The translations under genes were made by a program, and so were the position numbers. Below, in pieces: positions 9,070 through 19,700 of a stretch of 64,000 bases of DNA. Position 1 is the stretch's first letter. The number at the start of each line of letters is the position of its first letter. The notes under the pieces are model-generated. The model saw nothing but the letters and a program-made list of their open reading frames with translations, was not told the DNA's origin and made no database searches. Source of the stretch: an uncultured Flavobacteriaceae bacterium (GTDB lineage: Bacteria > Bacteroidota > Bacteroidia > Flavobacteriales > Flavobacteriaceae); assembly GCA_913045325.1 (NCBI GenBank), contig CAJWPZ010000001.1:1-64000 (forward strand). Direction: 5' to 3'.

Positions 9070-10584
9070 ATGCCAATACCCATAGTAAATTCTTTAGCAT
9101 CTTGGTTTTTAAAAAAACGTTTTCATCAAATAGAACTTTTTTTGAAATACCCTATTGATGTTCAAAACGAACTACTTGAGGAGCTTTTACATACCGCAAA
9201 AAACACTGAAGTTGGTAAACAATATGACTTTGCATCCATAAACAGTTATAGAGAATTTTCCGAAAGAGTTCCTGTAACAAACTATGAGGATAGTCAACAA
9301 CAAATTGAACGCGCTAGAAAAGGAGAAAGCAATATATTTTGGCCCACGCCCATTAAATGGTTTGCCAAATCTAGTGGAACCACAAATTCTAAAAGTAAAT
9401 TTATTCCCGTTAGCTCTGCCTCTCTAGAGCACTGCCACTATGCCGCTAGTAAAGATTTGTTATGCATGTACCTCAACAACAATCCTGATGCTAATTTATT
9501 TTTGGGTAAAAGCTTGCGCCTTGGTGGAAGTAAAAAATTATACAAAGAAAACGAAACTGTTTTTGGAGATCTCTCTGCCATACTGATAGACAATATGCCT
9601 TTTTGGGCAGAATACAGCAGCACCCCAAACAATGAGGTATCTCTTATGGCAGATTGGGAGGTAAAAATGCAGGCTATTGTAGACCAAACCATTCAAGAAA
9701 ATGTAACTAGCCTGGCTGGAGTTCCTTCCTGGATGTTAGTTTTACTAAATAATGTGCTAGAATCAACAGGTAAAACAGACCTCTTTGAGATTTGGCCTAA
9801 CCTAGAGGTTTATTTTCATGGAGGTGTCAATTTTGATCCCTACATAGAACAGTATAACGCCATACTACCCAAAGAAAATTTCAGATACTATGAAATCTAC
9901 AATGCCAGTGAAGGGTTTTTTGCGATCCAGGACAGAAATGCCAACAAAGAGCTATTACTAATGCTAGACTATGGCATATTTTATGAGTTTATCCCCATGG
10001 ACACCTATGGAAGTGCTTCACAAAAAGTAATACCACTGGGAGAGGTAGAGGTAGCTAAAAATTATGCCATTGTAATTACAACCAATGCTGGTTTATGGCG
10101 CTATAAAATTGGTGATACGGTACGTTTTACTTCCATTAGCCCCTTTAGAATAAAAGTGACGGGTAGAACCAAACACCACATCAATGTCTTTGGTGAAGAA
10201 CTCATAATAGAAAATGCAGAAATGGCATTAAAACAAGCCTCAAAGCAAACGCAGTGTGAAATTGTAGATTATACAGCTGCCCCTATTTTTATGGAAGGCA
10301 GAAAAAAAGGAGCTCATGAATGGATCATAGAATTTAAAATACCACCAAAAGATCTAACCCTATTTACAAAGTCTTTAGACACCGCTTTGATGGATCTAAA
10401 CAGTGATTATGAAGCCAAACGCTTTAATAATACAACTCTTACCATGCCCAAAGTGCATCTAGCACGTCAAAAACTATTTTATGACTGGCTCAAGCAAAAA
10501 AACAAATTAGGAGGCCAACACAAAGTACCTAGACTTTCCAATAAACGTGATTTTATGGAAGAATTATTGCATTTAAATAAATAG
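9070..10584 (+). CDS. GH3 auxin-responsive promoter family protein (acyl-adenylate/amidosynthetase fold)
   Basis: FAKSSGTTNSKSKFIPVS; YNASEGFFAIQD; LWRYKIGDTVRFTSISPFRIKVTGRTKHHINVFGEEL. Confidence 0.92.
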   Translation: MPIPIVNSLASWFLKKRFHQIELFLKYPIDVQNELLEELLHTAKNTEVGKQYDFASINSYREFSERVPVTNYEDSQQQIERARKGESNIFWPTPIKWFAKSSGTTNSKSKFIPVSSASLEHCHYAASKDLLCMYLNNNPDANLFLGKSLRLGGSKKLYKENETVFGDLSAILIDNMPFWAEYSSTPNNEVSLMADWEVKMQAIVDQTIQENVTSLAGVPSWMLVLLNNVLESTGKTDLFEIWPNLEVYFHGGVNFDPYIEQYNAILPKENFRYYEIYNASEGFFAIQDRNANKELLLMLDYGIFYEFIPMDTYGSASQKVIPLGEVEVAKNYAIVITTNAGLWRYKIGDTVRFTSISPFRIKVTGRTKHHINVFGEELIIENAEMALKQASKQTQCEIVDYTAAPIFMEGRKKGAHEWIIEFKIPPKDLTLFTKSLDTALMDLNSDYEAKRFNNTTLTMPKVHLARQKLFYDWLKQKNKLGGQHKVPRLSNKRDFMEELLHLNK

Positions 10585-10663
10585 CGCCATACCTAAAACC
10601 AATGGCTGTTTTTTATGCCTTTACATAAACAACTGTATGATTTAAAAAGGTTTGGACAATAAA

Positions 10664-10698
10664 AAAAACCGTACCATCATAAAGGTGGTACGGTTTTT
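10664..10698. terminator. Bidirectional rho-independent-type hairpin between convergent GH3 and clpX
   Basis: aaaaaccgtacca-tcataaagg-tggtacggttttt. Confidence 0.85.
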
Positions 10699-10717
10699 CT
10701 GTTTTTATTTTATAAAC

Positions 10718-11950
10718 TTAAGATACTGCCTTGAGTTTTTTGATGGTGGCTTTGTTTAATTTCTCTTCGGCATACTGCTGGGTAACGCTTAAGGTTTTTT
10801 GATCACCTCCAGGCATTTCAAACATAGCGTCTGTTAGGATTGCCTCACACAAAGACCTCAAGCCTCTTGCACCTAGTTTGTATTCAATGGCCTGATCAAC
10901 AATAAAATCTAGCGCCTCTGTGGTAACTATAAGCTCTATATCGTCCATTTCAAACAACTTTTGGTATTGTTTGATGATGGCGTTTTTTGGCTCTGTTAAA
11001 ATAGACCTTAGGGTGCCCTTGTCTAAAGGGTTCATGTAGGTTAATACAGGTAAACGTCCTATAATCTCAGGTATTAAACCAAACTGTTTTAAATCTCTAG
11101 GTGTAATATAGCGCAACAAATCATCCTTTTGCAAAGAGTTTTCCTTTTTTGAAGCACTAAAGCCAACGGCTTGCATGTTAAGTCTTTTAGAAATATGTCT
11201 TTCTATACCATCAAAAGCACCTCCTGCGATAAATAATATATTTTCTGTGTTTACCTCTATAAATTTTTGATCTGGATGTTTTCTACCTCCCTTTGGTGGC
11301 ACGTTAACCACTGTGCCCTCTAATAGTTTTAATAAGGCTTGTTGTACCCCTTCTCCACTTACATCTCTGGTAATAGATGGATTATCACTCTTACGAGCAA
11401 TTTTGTCTATCTCATCAATGAAGACGATGCCTTTTTCAGCTTTTTCTAGATTGTAATCTGCAGCCTGCAACAAACGTGTTAAAATGGTTTCTACATCTTC
11501 TCCAACATATCCTGCTTGGGTGAGTACCGTTGCATCAACAATGGCAAGTGGCACATTGAGCATTCTTGCAATGGTCTTGGCTACTAATGTTTTACCAGTT
11601 CCGGTTTGCCCAACAATAATGATATTACTTTTTTGAATATCTATATCATCTTCAGTTTTTGGTTGTAATAATCGTTTGTAGTGGTTATATACTGCCACAG
11701 ACATCACTCTTTTGGTGTGCTCTTGCCCTATTACATAATCATCCAAAAAAGCCTTGATTGTCTTTGGCTTTTTAAGCATCACGTCTTTACTTAGTTCCTG
11801 ATCATCTGCTTGTGAGCCCTCCTCTACTATAATACCGTGGGCCTGTTGTATACAACGATCGCAAATATGAGCATCTATACCTGCAATAAGCAAGCTAGTA
11901 TCTACTTTTTTCCGACCACAGAAAGAACATTCTAAAACCTCTTTTGACAT
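10718..11950 (-). CDS. clpX: ATP-dependent Clp protease ATP-binding subunit ClpX
   Basis: Zn-binding CSFCGRKK...[25 protein letters not shown]. Confidence 0.97.
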   Translation of the reverse strand: MSKEVLECSFCGRKKVDTSLLIAGIDAHICDRCIQQAHGIIVEEGSQADDQELSKDVMLKKPKTIKAFLDDYVIGQEHTKRVMSVAVYNHYKRLLQPKTEDDIDIQKSNIIIVGQTGTGKTLVAKTIARMLNVPLAIVDATVLTQAGYVGEDVETILTRLLQAADYNLEKAEKGIVFIDEIDKIARKSDNPSITRDVSGEGVQQALLKLLEGTVVNVPPKGGRKHPDQKFIEVNTENILFIAGGAFDGIERHISKRLNMQAVGFSASKKENSLQKDDLLRYITPRDLKQFGLIPEIIGRLPVLTYMNPLDKGTLRSILTEPKNAIIKQYQKLFEMDDIELIVTTEALDFIVDQAIEYKLGARGLRSLCEAILTDAMFEMPGGDQKTLSVTQQYAEEKLNKATIKKLKAVS

Positions 11951-11965
11951 GAATTGCTTTTTGTA

Positions 11966-12640
11966 TTATCCTCTTTTTAATATTTCGTCAATCATACCGT
12001 ACTCCAATGCCTTGTCAGACTTCATCCAGTAATCTCGATCACTATCCTCATATACTTTATCATAGCTTTGCCCACTGTGGCTTGCTATAATATTATATAA
12101 CTCTGTTTTTAAAGTCATGATTTCTCTTGCAGTTATCTCAATATCACTTGCCTGACCTTGAGCACCTCCCAGTGGCTGGTGTATCATCACTCTAGAGTGA
12201 GTTAAACCACTGCGTTTACCCTTTTCTCCAGCACACAACAACACGGCTCCCATAGAGGCGGCCATCCCCGTACAAATAGTAGCCACATCTGGCTTAATAA
12301 ATTGCATGGTGTCATAAATCCCTAAACCAGCATACACACTTCCTCCAGGAGAGTTGATGTAGATCTGAATGTCTTTAGAGGCATCAACACTTTCTAGAAA
12401 GAGTAATTGCGCCTGTACAATATTGGCTACTTGATCACTAATTCCAGTACCTAAAAAGATAATTCTATCCATCATTAGGCGTGAAAAAACGTCAAAAATG
12501 GCAATATTCATTTGCCGCTCTTCAATAATATTTGGCGTTAGGTTACTTGGGTACATGCTACTCATTATTTTTTCATAATAAGTACTGCTAATGCCCTGGT
12601 CCTTTATCGCGTATTTTTTAAATTCTTCTCCGTAGTTCAT
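11966..12640 (-). CDS. clpP: ATP-dependent Clp protease proteolytic subunit ClpP
   Basis: INSPGGSVYAGLGIYDTMQ; GMAASMGAVLL; SRVMIHQPLGGAQGQASDIEI; DRDYWM. Confidence 0.97.
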   Translation of the reverse strand: MNYGEEFKKYAIKDQGISSTYYEKIMSSMYPSNLTPNIIEERQMNIAIFDVFSRLMMDRIIFLGTGISDQVANIVQAQLLFLESVDASKDIQIYINSPGGSVYAGLGIYDTMQFIKPDVATICTGMAASMGAVLLCAGEKGKRSGLTHSRVMIHQPLGGAQGQASDIEITAREIMTLKTELYNIIASHSGQSYDKVYEDSDRDYWMKSDKALEYGMIDEILKRG

Positions 12641-12765
12641 AAAACTGTTTATTCTTTAAATTTAAAGATTTTGTATGATATATTACATTTCAAAAAGGAT
12701 ACCTAACTATCTAGTATGCCTAATTGGCTGAAATGCTCACTAAAGATACCTAAATTTCTAAAGAT

Positions 12766-14085
12766 TTATGCATAGGCCTCTTTAATGAATTTATCATAAG
12801 AAACTTCTTTTATCTTAAGCTTTGCATTTTCCTTGAAGAAATCTAATAGTTTGCTAGAGTTTAACTGCTCACTCAAACGCTTTACCTCTTCTTGGTTTGA
12901 CATAATTCTTGAGGCAATGTTATTTAATTCTTCTTCACTAGGGTCCAGCTGTCCAAATTGGGCCATTTGCCCTTTAATCATCTCAAGAGAGTATGCCTTC
13001 AACTCATCAAAAGAAACTTGCAAATTATGTTCTGCTCTAAGTTTTCCTTCAATTAACTGGTAGCGTAATCCTTTTTCGCTACGGGCATATTCTGCCTTAG
13101 CCTCCTCTGGGGTCATCGGGTTTTCTCCAGAGACTTGTATCCAACGCTCCAAAAAGTCTTTAGGCAAGTCAAATTTTGTGTTTTCAATTAAAGACTCTAC
13201 CACATCATTGAGCATTTTTTGATCGCTTTGTTGGGCAAACTGCTTCTCTGCATCTTCCTTGATCTTTTCTTTAAGTGCTTTTTCTGAGGTTACATTCCCT
13301 TCTCCAAATAACTTATCAAACAGCTCTTGGTTTAAATCTGCCATTTCACGTGTATTCACCTCATCTATTTTAAAAGAAACCTCTACAGATAGTCCTTTTG
13401 CATCTTCTACAGAAACACCAAAGTGTTTTTGATTGTCTTGCTCCTGGGCAAACATCCCTTTTGTTTTCAAAGAAATCACATCACCAGGTTTGGCTCCCGT
13501 TAAGGCTTTGATTTGAGTTTTCCCTTTCAAACTATCTAGCTCAAGGGTCGTGCTCTTATCTATCTCTTTCTCTGGATTGGTGAAAGTACCCGTAATCTCA
13601 TCCCCTTTTTCAACCTGGGTTTTAGATTTTAACGTACCATATTGTTTACGGATAGATTTTACTTGGTTGGAAAGCATTTCTTTGTCTGCAACAATTTTGT
13701 AGGCAGTAACCGATTTTTTAGCAACATCTACCTTAAAACTTGGAGACAATCCCAAATCAAACTCAAAGGTAAACTCATCATTATCCCAGTTTATTTCTGT
13801 TTCGTTTTTAGGTAGTGGATTTCCTAAAACATCTAATTTTTCTTGGGTCAAAAAATTATGCAACCCTTCTTGTAAAAGTTTATTTACCTCTTCTACTAAA
13901 ACGCCTTTACCATATTGTTTTTTAACCATTCCCATCGGGATATGCCCTTTTCTAAAACCTGGAATGTTTGCTGTTTTCTTGTAGTTATTTAAAACCTTAG
14001 TTACCTTTTCTTGGTAATCATCTTTTGAGATTACTACGGTCACTACAGCATTTAAAGCATCAACATCTTTCTTTTTGATATCCAT
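12766..14085 (-). CDS. tig: Trigger factor
   Basis: N-term ribosome-binding motif NIPGFRKGHIPMGMVKKQYG; upstream of clpP-clpX. Confidence 0.95.
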   Translation of the reverse strand: MDIKKKDVDALNAVVTVVISKDDYQEKVTKVLNNYKKTANIPGFRKGHIPMGMVKKQYGKGVLVEEVNKLLQEGLHNFLTQEKLDVLGNPLPKNETEINWDNDEFTFEFDLGLSPSFKVDVAKKSVTAYKIVADKEMLSNQVKSIRKQYGTLKSKTQVEKGDEITGTFTNPEKEIDKSTTLELDSLKGKTQIKALTGAKPGDVISLKTKGMFAQEQDNQKHFGVSVEDAKGLSVEVSFKIDEVNTREMADLNQELFDKLFGEGNVTSEKALKEKIKEDAEKQFAQQSDQKMLNDVVESLIENTKFDLPKDFLERWIQVSGENPMTPEEAKAEYARSEKGLRYQLIEGKLRAEHNLQVSFDELKAYSLEMIKGQMAQFGQLDPSEEELNNIASRIMSNQEEVKRLSEQLNSSKLLDFFKENAKLKIKEVSYDKFIKEAYA

Positions 14086-14110
14086 TGTATTGTAAATTTT
14101 AATTTAAATA

Positions 14111-14147
14111 GCTCATAAATAAAGAGATATAGCCTGCATTTATGAGC
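14111..14147 (-). promoter_or_regulatory. 5'-UTR stem-loop of tig-clpP-clpX transcript
   Basis: Perfect 10-bp inverted repeat GCTCATAAAT ... ATTTATGAGC with 17-nt loop, starting a few nt downstream of a TATCTTTG -7 element. Confidence 0.6.
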
Positions 14148-14150
14148 GTG

Positions 14151-14158
14151 CAAAGATA
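14151..14158 (-). promoter_or_regulatory. Bacteroidetes-type -7 element TATCTTTG for tig operon
   Basis: Minus strand TTG-N20-TATCTTTG. Confidence 0.55.
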
Positions 14159-14310
14159 TAGCAAATTACTAGATGTTACAAGCAAAACACCCAACATAAA
14201 ACAAATCTACAAGGAGTGATTTTAGGATTTTTTTTACATAAAAACCTTCGGACTTTATAAAAAGAGTAGCCGCGAAAAAACCGCGATTTGTACCTAAGTG
14301 TAAAAACAAA

Positions 14311-14345
14311 AAAAAGCGCTGTATAAAATACAACGCTTTTTAAAT
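14311..14345 (-). terminator. Terminator-like hairpin downstream of tRNA-Leu(UAG)
   Basis: Minus strand AAAAAGCGTTGTATTTTATACAGCGCTTTTTTTT. Confidence 0.7.
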
Positions 14346-14350
14346 TTAAG

Positions 14351-14432
14351 TGCGGATGACAGGAATCGAACCTGCACGCCTTGCGGCACTAGATCCTAAG
14401 TCTAGCATGTCTACCAGTTCCACCACATCCGC
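14351..14432 (-). tRNA. tRNA-Leu (anticodon UAG)
   Basis: Minus strand GCGGATGTGGTGGAACTGGTAGACATGCTAGACTTAGGATCTAG...GGTTCGATTCCTGTCATCCGCA. Confidence 0.95.
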
Positions 14433-14596
14433 GGAACAAATCCAAAGCTATATGCTAGCTTTGGGACGGCAAATATACATAATTGTTATAATTAACAAAC
14501 AATCTTTATTAAGAAATAATGCTTTTAATTACCTTTAGCTTTTATACCGGATTATAGCTTTAAGTAGCTTCGGAAATTTTAAAAATTAAATTATTT

Positions 14597-15985
14597 ATGA
14601 AAAGTGCCAAGCCCTATATTGCCCAACACAAAGACAGATTTATAGACGAGTTAATAGCATTATTAAAAATACCTAGCATTTCTGCAGACAAAGCCTATGC
14701 TGGTGATGTTATTAGAACTGCAGAAGTCATAAAATCTAGCCTAGAAAAGGCGGGCTGTGACCACGTAGAAATATGCGAGACTCCGGGATACCCTATTGTG
14801 TACGCAGAAAAAATAATAGACCCATCACTTCCAACCATTTTAGTGTATGGACACTATGATGTACAACCACCAGACCCTGTTGATTTGTGGGACAGCCCAC
14901 CCTTTGAGCCCGTGATCAAAAAAACAGAACTGCATCCCCAAGGAGCCATTTTTGCCCGCGGGAGTTGTGATGATAAAGGGCAAATGTACATGCATGTAAA
15001 AGCCATGGAATACATGACTGCAACCGGTCAATTACCCTGTAACGTAAAATTTATGATTGAGGGAGAAGAAGAGGTAGGCAGCGAAAGCCTTGGTTGGTTT
15101 GTAGAAAGAAATCAAGAAAAACTAGCCAATGATGTGATCTTAATTAGTGACACGGGCATGATTGCCAACGATATACCAAGTATCACAACAGGACTGCGCG
15201 GTTTAAGTTATGTGGAGGTAGAGGTTACAGGGCCAAATAGAGATTTGCACAGTGGTTTGTATGGAGGCGCTGTTGCAAACCCAATTAATGTATTAACCAA
15301 GATGATTGCATCTTTAACAGATGAGAACAACCACATTACAATTCCAGGATTTTATGATGATGTACAGGAGCTCTCTACTGAAGAAAGAGCCAAAATGGCC
15401 CAGGCGCCTTTTAGCAAAGAAGCCTATTGTAAATCTATAGGGATTGAAGATACCTATGGAGAAGCCACTTATACCACCAATGAGCGGAACAGCATTCGCC
15501 CTACCTTAGATGTAAACGGAATTTGGGGCGGTTACACTGGAGAAGGCGCAAAAACAGTAATTGCAAGCCAAGCTTTTGCAAAAATATCAATGCGTTTGGT
15601 GCCAGATCAGAATTGGAAAGAAATCACAACGCTGTTTAAAAATCATTTTGAGAGTATTGCTCCAAAGGGAGTTACCGTAAAGGTTCACCCACACCATGGA
15701 GGTCAAGCATATGTTACTCCAATTGATAGTCTTGGCTATAAAGCAGCTAGTAAGGCCTATGAGAGTACCTTTAGTAAAATACCTATTCCGCAGCGCAGTG
15801 GAGGAAGTATCCCTATTGTGGCTTTGTTTGAAAAAGAACTAAAAAGTAAAACAATTTTAATGGGCTTTGGCCTAGATAGTGATGCCATACACTCACCCAA
15901 CGAGCATTTTGGCATCTGGAATTACTTAAAAGGAATAGAAACCATTCCTCAGTTTTACCATTACTTTACTCAAATGAGCAAATAA
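14597..15985 (+). CDS. M20 family dipeptidase
   Basis: LVYGHYDVQPPDPVDLWDSPPFEP; ARGSCDDKGQMYMHVKA; IEGEEEVGSE. Confidence 0.93.
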   Translation: MKSAKPYIAQHKDRFIDELIALLKIPSISADKAYAGDVIRTAEVIKSSLEKAGCDHVEICETPGYPIVYAEKIIDPSLPTILVYGHYDVQPPDPVDLWDSPPFEPVIKKTELHPQGAIFARGSCDDKGQMYMHVKAMEYMTATGQLPCNVKFMIEGEEEVGSESLGWFVERNQEKLANDVILISDTGMIANDIPSITTGLRGLSYVEVEVTGPNRDLHSGLYGGAVANPINVLTKMIASLTDENNHITIPGFYDDVQELSTEERAKMAQAPFSKEAYCKSIGIEDTYGEATYTTNERNSIRPTLDVNGIWGGYTGEGAKTVIASQAFAKISMRLVPDQNWKEITTLFKNHFESIAPKGVTVKVHPHHGGQAYVTPIDSLGYKAASKAYESTFSKIPIPQRSGGSIPIVALFEKELKSKTILMGFGLDSDAIHSPNEHFGIWNYLKGIETIPQFYHYFTQMSK

Positions 15986-16008
15986 AACAGCCGCATCTTA
16001 CAAAAACA

Positions 16009-16042
16009 AAAAGCCCTGTTAGTTTAACTTAACAGGGCTTTT
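16009..16042. terminator. Bidirectional terminator between convergent genes
   Basis: aaaagccctgtta / ttaacagggctttt. Confidence 0.8.
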
Positions 16043-16058
16043 GTTGTATTTAAAATAC

Positions 16059-16646
16059 TTATAATTTTTTTACATATTCGGTAATAAGTACAATTTGCAC
16101 CCCGTCTACTTTTCCTTCTATAAAGGTGTCATTTTCATGATCTAGAGAGATACGCCGAACGGCTGTACCTTGTTTGGCAACCATACTTGATCCTTTTACT
16201 TTCAAATCTTTAATAAGCACAACAGAGTCTCCAGTTTGTAACACAACACCGTTTGCATCTCTATGTATTAAAGCATCTGCTTTGTCTTCTGCATCTCCCT
16301 GGGCTGCTGCCCAATCAAGCTGTTGGGGCTCCATATACATCATATCTAGAAGGTCTTGAGACCACCCAAAAGATTTTAAGCGATGCAACATACGCCATGC
16401 CATTACCTGCACTGGAGCAACGGTGCTCCACATGCTGTCATTTAAACACCGCCAGTGATTCTCATCTTGATCTTCTGCTTCAAAGCCAGAAGAGCAGGTT
16501 GTACAAACCAAAATTGAGGTATCTAATGCTTCTATATATTCTGGTGTTTTAGGAACCTCATAAACACCTAGATTTTCTGGCTCTGCGTGGCCACAAAGTT
16601 CACATGTTTGATCTGCTCTCTTTCTTACTTCTCTTTCTATGCTCAT
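16059..16646 (-). CDS. PhnA domain-containing zinc-ribbon protein
   Basis: CELCGHAE...CTTCSSGFE; C-term DANGVVLQTGDSVVLIKDLKVKGSSMVAKQGTAVRRISL. Confidence 0.85.
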   Translation of the reverse strand: MSIEREVRKRADQTCELCGHAEPENLGVYEVPKTPEYIEALDTSILVCTTCSSGFEAEDQDENHWRCLNDSMWSTVAPVQVMAWRMLHRLKSFGWSQDLLDMMYMEPQQLDWAAAQGDAEDKADALIHRDANGVVLQTGDSVVLIKDLKVKGSSMVAKQGTAVRRISLDHENDTFIEGKVDGVQIVLITEYVKKL

Positions 16647-16721
16647 TTGATGAATTTTAACGACACTAACAAATGTAACACTATTGTCTACTTGAGCGCT
16701 ATTAAAAATTTATTTCTAGGG

Positions 16722-16750
16722 TTGTTACCTAGTATATTTCACTAGATTTG
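16722..16750 (+). promoter_or_regulatory. Predicted Bacteroidetes promoter TTG-N18-TAGATTTG
   Basis: Motif 21 nt upstream of ATG at 16772. Confidence 0.5.
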
Positions 16751-16771
16751 TGTCTCTAAGGATTACACAAT

Positions 16772-19700
16772 ATGTATGGTATTTCTATTTCACAAGCAGC
16801 AACTATAGCCAAAACCCACTTCTTAATTACGGGTGATGTTTGTTTGCTTGATGGAGATGAAGATTTTAATTTTAAAATAACTAGCCCAGGGGCTAGTTAT
16901 GTGCTAAAAATAGCAACTACAAATCTGCAAAGACTCGAGACTCAAAACAATGTACTTCATTTTTTATCCCAAAAAGAACTCCCCCTAACCATCCCAAGGG
17001 TACTCCCAAATAATAAAGGTGAAAAATACACATCAATAACAATTGGCACTACCCAGTATTATGTTCGGCTAATCACTTTTGTGCAAGGAAGACTTTGGGC
17101 TAAGGTAAACCCTAAAACAAGCGTATTAAGACATGATTTAGGTTACAAAGCTGGCGCTATTACAAAAGCTTTGCTAGATTTTACACCTTGGTCAAGCCCA
17201 AGTGATTCGCATTGGGATTTAGCAAATGCATCTTGGAGTTTTAAGCAAACCGCACTTTTTAAGGGAGAAAAACGTGCACTTATAACAAGATTTCAATCGC
17301 TTTTTAAGGCTATAGAGTCTTGTCACAAAACCCTACCCAAGAGCACTGTTCACGCAGATGTGAATGATTATAATATTTTAATATCTAACGATCTTAAGAA
17401 TCTTGAGGTTGCAGGCATTATAGATTTTGGAGATACCACCTACACCCAAACTATTAACGATGTTGCCATTACAATAGCCTATGGAGTTATGGATGTGCCA
17501 GACCCCCTAGAGGCTGCCCTAGAGATCCTAAAAGGCTACAGCGAGCACTACAGTTTTACAGAAAAGGAGCTACACTGTCTCTACACTCTTGTGGCCATGC
17601 GCCTAGTTACCACCGTCACAAAAGCAGCCCTAAGAACACAAGAAGACTCCACCAATGCCTATCACAGCATTAGTGAACAACCGGCCTGGGAGCTACTTGA
17701 AAAATGGCAACACATTCACCCAGATGTTGCTGAATATAGTTTTAGAAACAGCTGCGGGTTTGAGGGTCATCCTAATAATTTGGCCTTTCAGGCATGGGTA
17801 AAAAACAATACCTGCACATTTTCTGAGCTATTTCCGTCTGAAAATTTAAAAACAGACATACACCTTTTAGATTTAAAAATTTCTAGCACCTGGATTGGCA
17901 ACAGCCATGAATTTAATGACTTGGATTTGTTTGCCTTTAAAATCAATCAACTACAAAAACAGCACCCTACAAAACTTATCGCAAATGGCTATCTAGAACC
18001 GCGCCCTATATACACATCATCTGCCTATCAAAAACAAGGAAACAAAGGGGTAAAAAGCAGGACAGTACATCTAGGAGTTGATTTTTGGCTACCCACAAAT
18101 ACGGCGGTTCATAGTCTGTTTGATGCAGAGGTTGTTACGGCGGTTCATGACAAAGGATATAAAGAATATGGCGGGCTTGTTATTTTAAAACACAAAGAGG
18201 ATGATCTGGTTTTTTACACGCTGTATGGACATCTCTCTTTGGTAAGTGTAACAGCCTTAAAGGTGGGTGATAGATTAAAAAAAGCAGACAAAATTGGGGT
18301 CTTAGGAAACCCTCAAGAAAATGGAGAGTGGTCCCCGCATTTGCATTTTCAAATAATGCTTACAATGCTTGATTTTAAAAATGACTTTCCAGGGGTAACC
18401 TACCCCAGCCAAATGAAGGTATGGAAAAGTATGTGCCCAGACCCTAATCTATTGTTTAAAAATCCAAACCTAGTTACACGGTATGATGCTCCAAGTTCAG
18501 AAATCTTAGAGTTCAGAAAAAAACATCTAGGGAAAAGTTTAAGCATCTCTTATCAAGAGCCCCTGCATATTGTTCGTGGAGAGGGCGCGTATTTAATTGA
18601 TACTTGGGGAGAGAAATACCTTGATACCGTAAATAATGTAGCCCATGTTGGGCATGAACATCCTAGGGTCGTTAAAGCTGCACAAGACCAAATAGCGCTT
18701 CTTAACACAAATACTAGATATCTAAACCAGAACATTGTTTCATACACCAAGGCGCTGCTTGAAAAACTACCTCCAGAGCTGTCTGTGCTGCATTTTGTAA
18801 ACTCTGGCAGCGAAGCTACAGAACTTGCACTACGTATGGCAAAAACCATAACGGGGCAAAAAAACATGCTTGCAATTCAGGTGGGATATCACGGAAATAC
18901 AACCGCTGCTATGGGCGTAAGCTCTTACAAGTTTGACAGTAAAGGGGGTGGCTCAAAACCAGAACATACGCACATACTACCACTACCAGACTCCTACAGA
19001 GGCCTTCATACCAAAGGCAATGATGTAGGAGCTGCCTACGGCAATTACGCCCAACAACATATAGACCGTCTTGCACTTAAAAATGAGGGTATTGCTGGTT
19101 TTATGGGAGAATCTATTATAAGCTGCGGGGGGCAAATAGTGCCGCCCAAAGGATACTATAAAGCCTTGTATAAAACAATCCGCGCAGCAGGCGGGTTGTG
19201 TATTGCAGATGAAGTACAAACAGGTTTTGGCCGTGTTGGGTCTCATTTCTGGGGCTTTGAAATACATGGGGTTACTCCAGATATTGTAACGATGGGTAAA
19301 CCAGCTGGAAATGGGCACCCCTTGGCAATTGTAGCCTGTACACAAGAGGTTGCCAAGGGTTTTGCAAATGGGTTGGAGTTTTTTAACACCTTTGGCGGAA
19401 ACCCGGTGAGCTGCGCAATTGGTAGTGCTGTTTTAGAGGTTATTGAAGCACAGAAATTACAAGAAAATGCAAAAATAGTGGGTGGCTTTTTACTAGAAGA
19501 ACTAAAAAAACTACAACACAAACAGCCTATTATTGCAGATGTAAGAGGTACAGGGTTTTTTATTGGCATCGAATTATGTGATATAAACAAACAACCATTG
19601 CCACAACAGGCAAGCTACTTGGCAAATAGAATGAAGGATTTTAAAATTTTAATGAGCACAGATGGTCCAGATCATAATGTGCTTAAAATAAAACCTCCCA

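Noticed and set aside
18553-19590. Minus-strand ORFs inside the trifunctional fusion
   Set aside because: Fully antisense to a well supported long CDS, no recognisable motifs.
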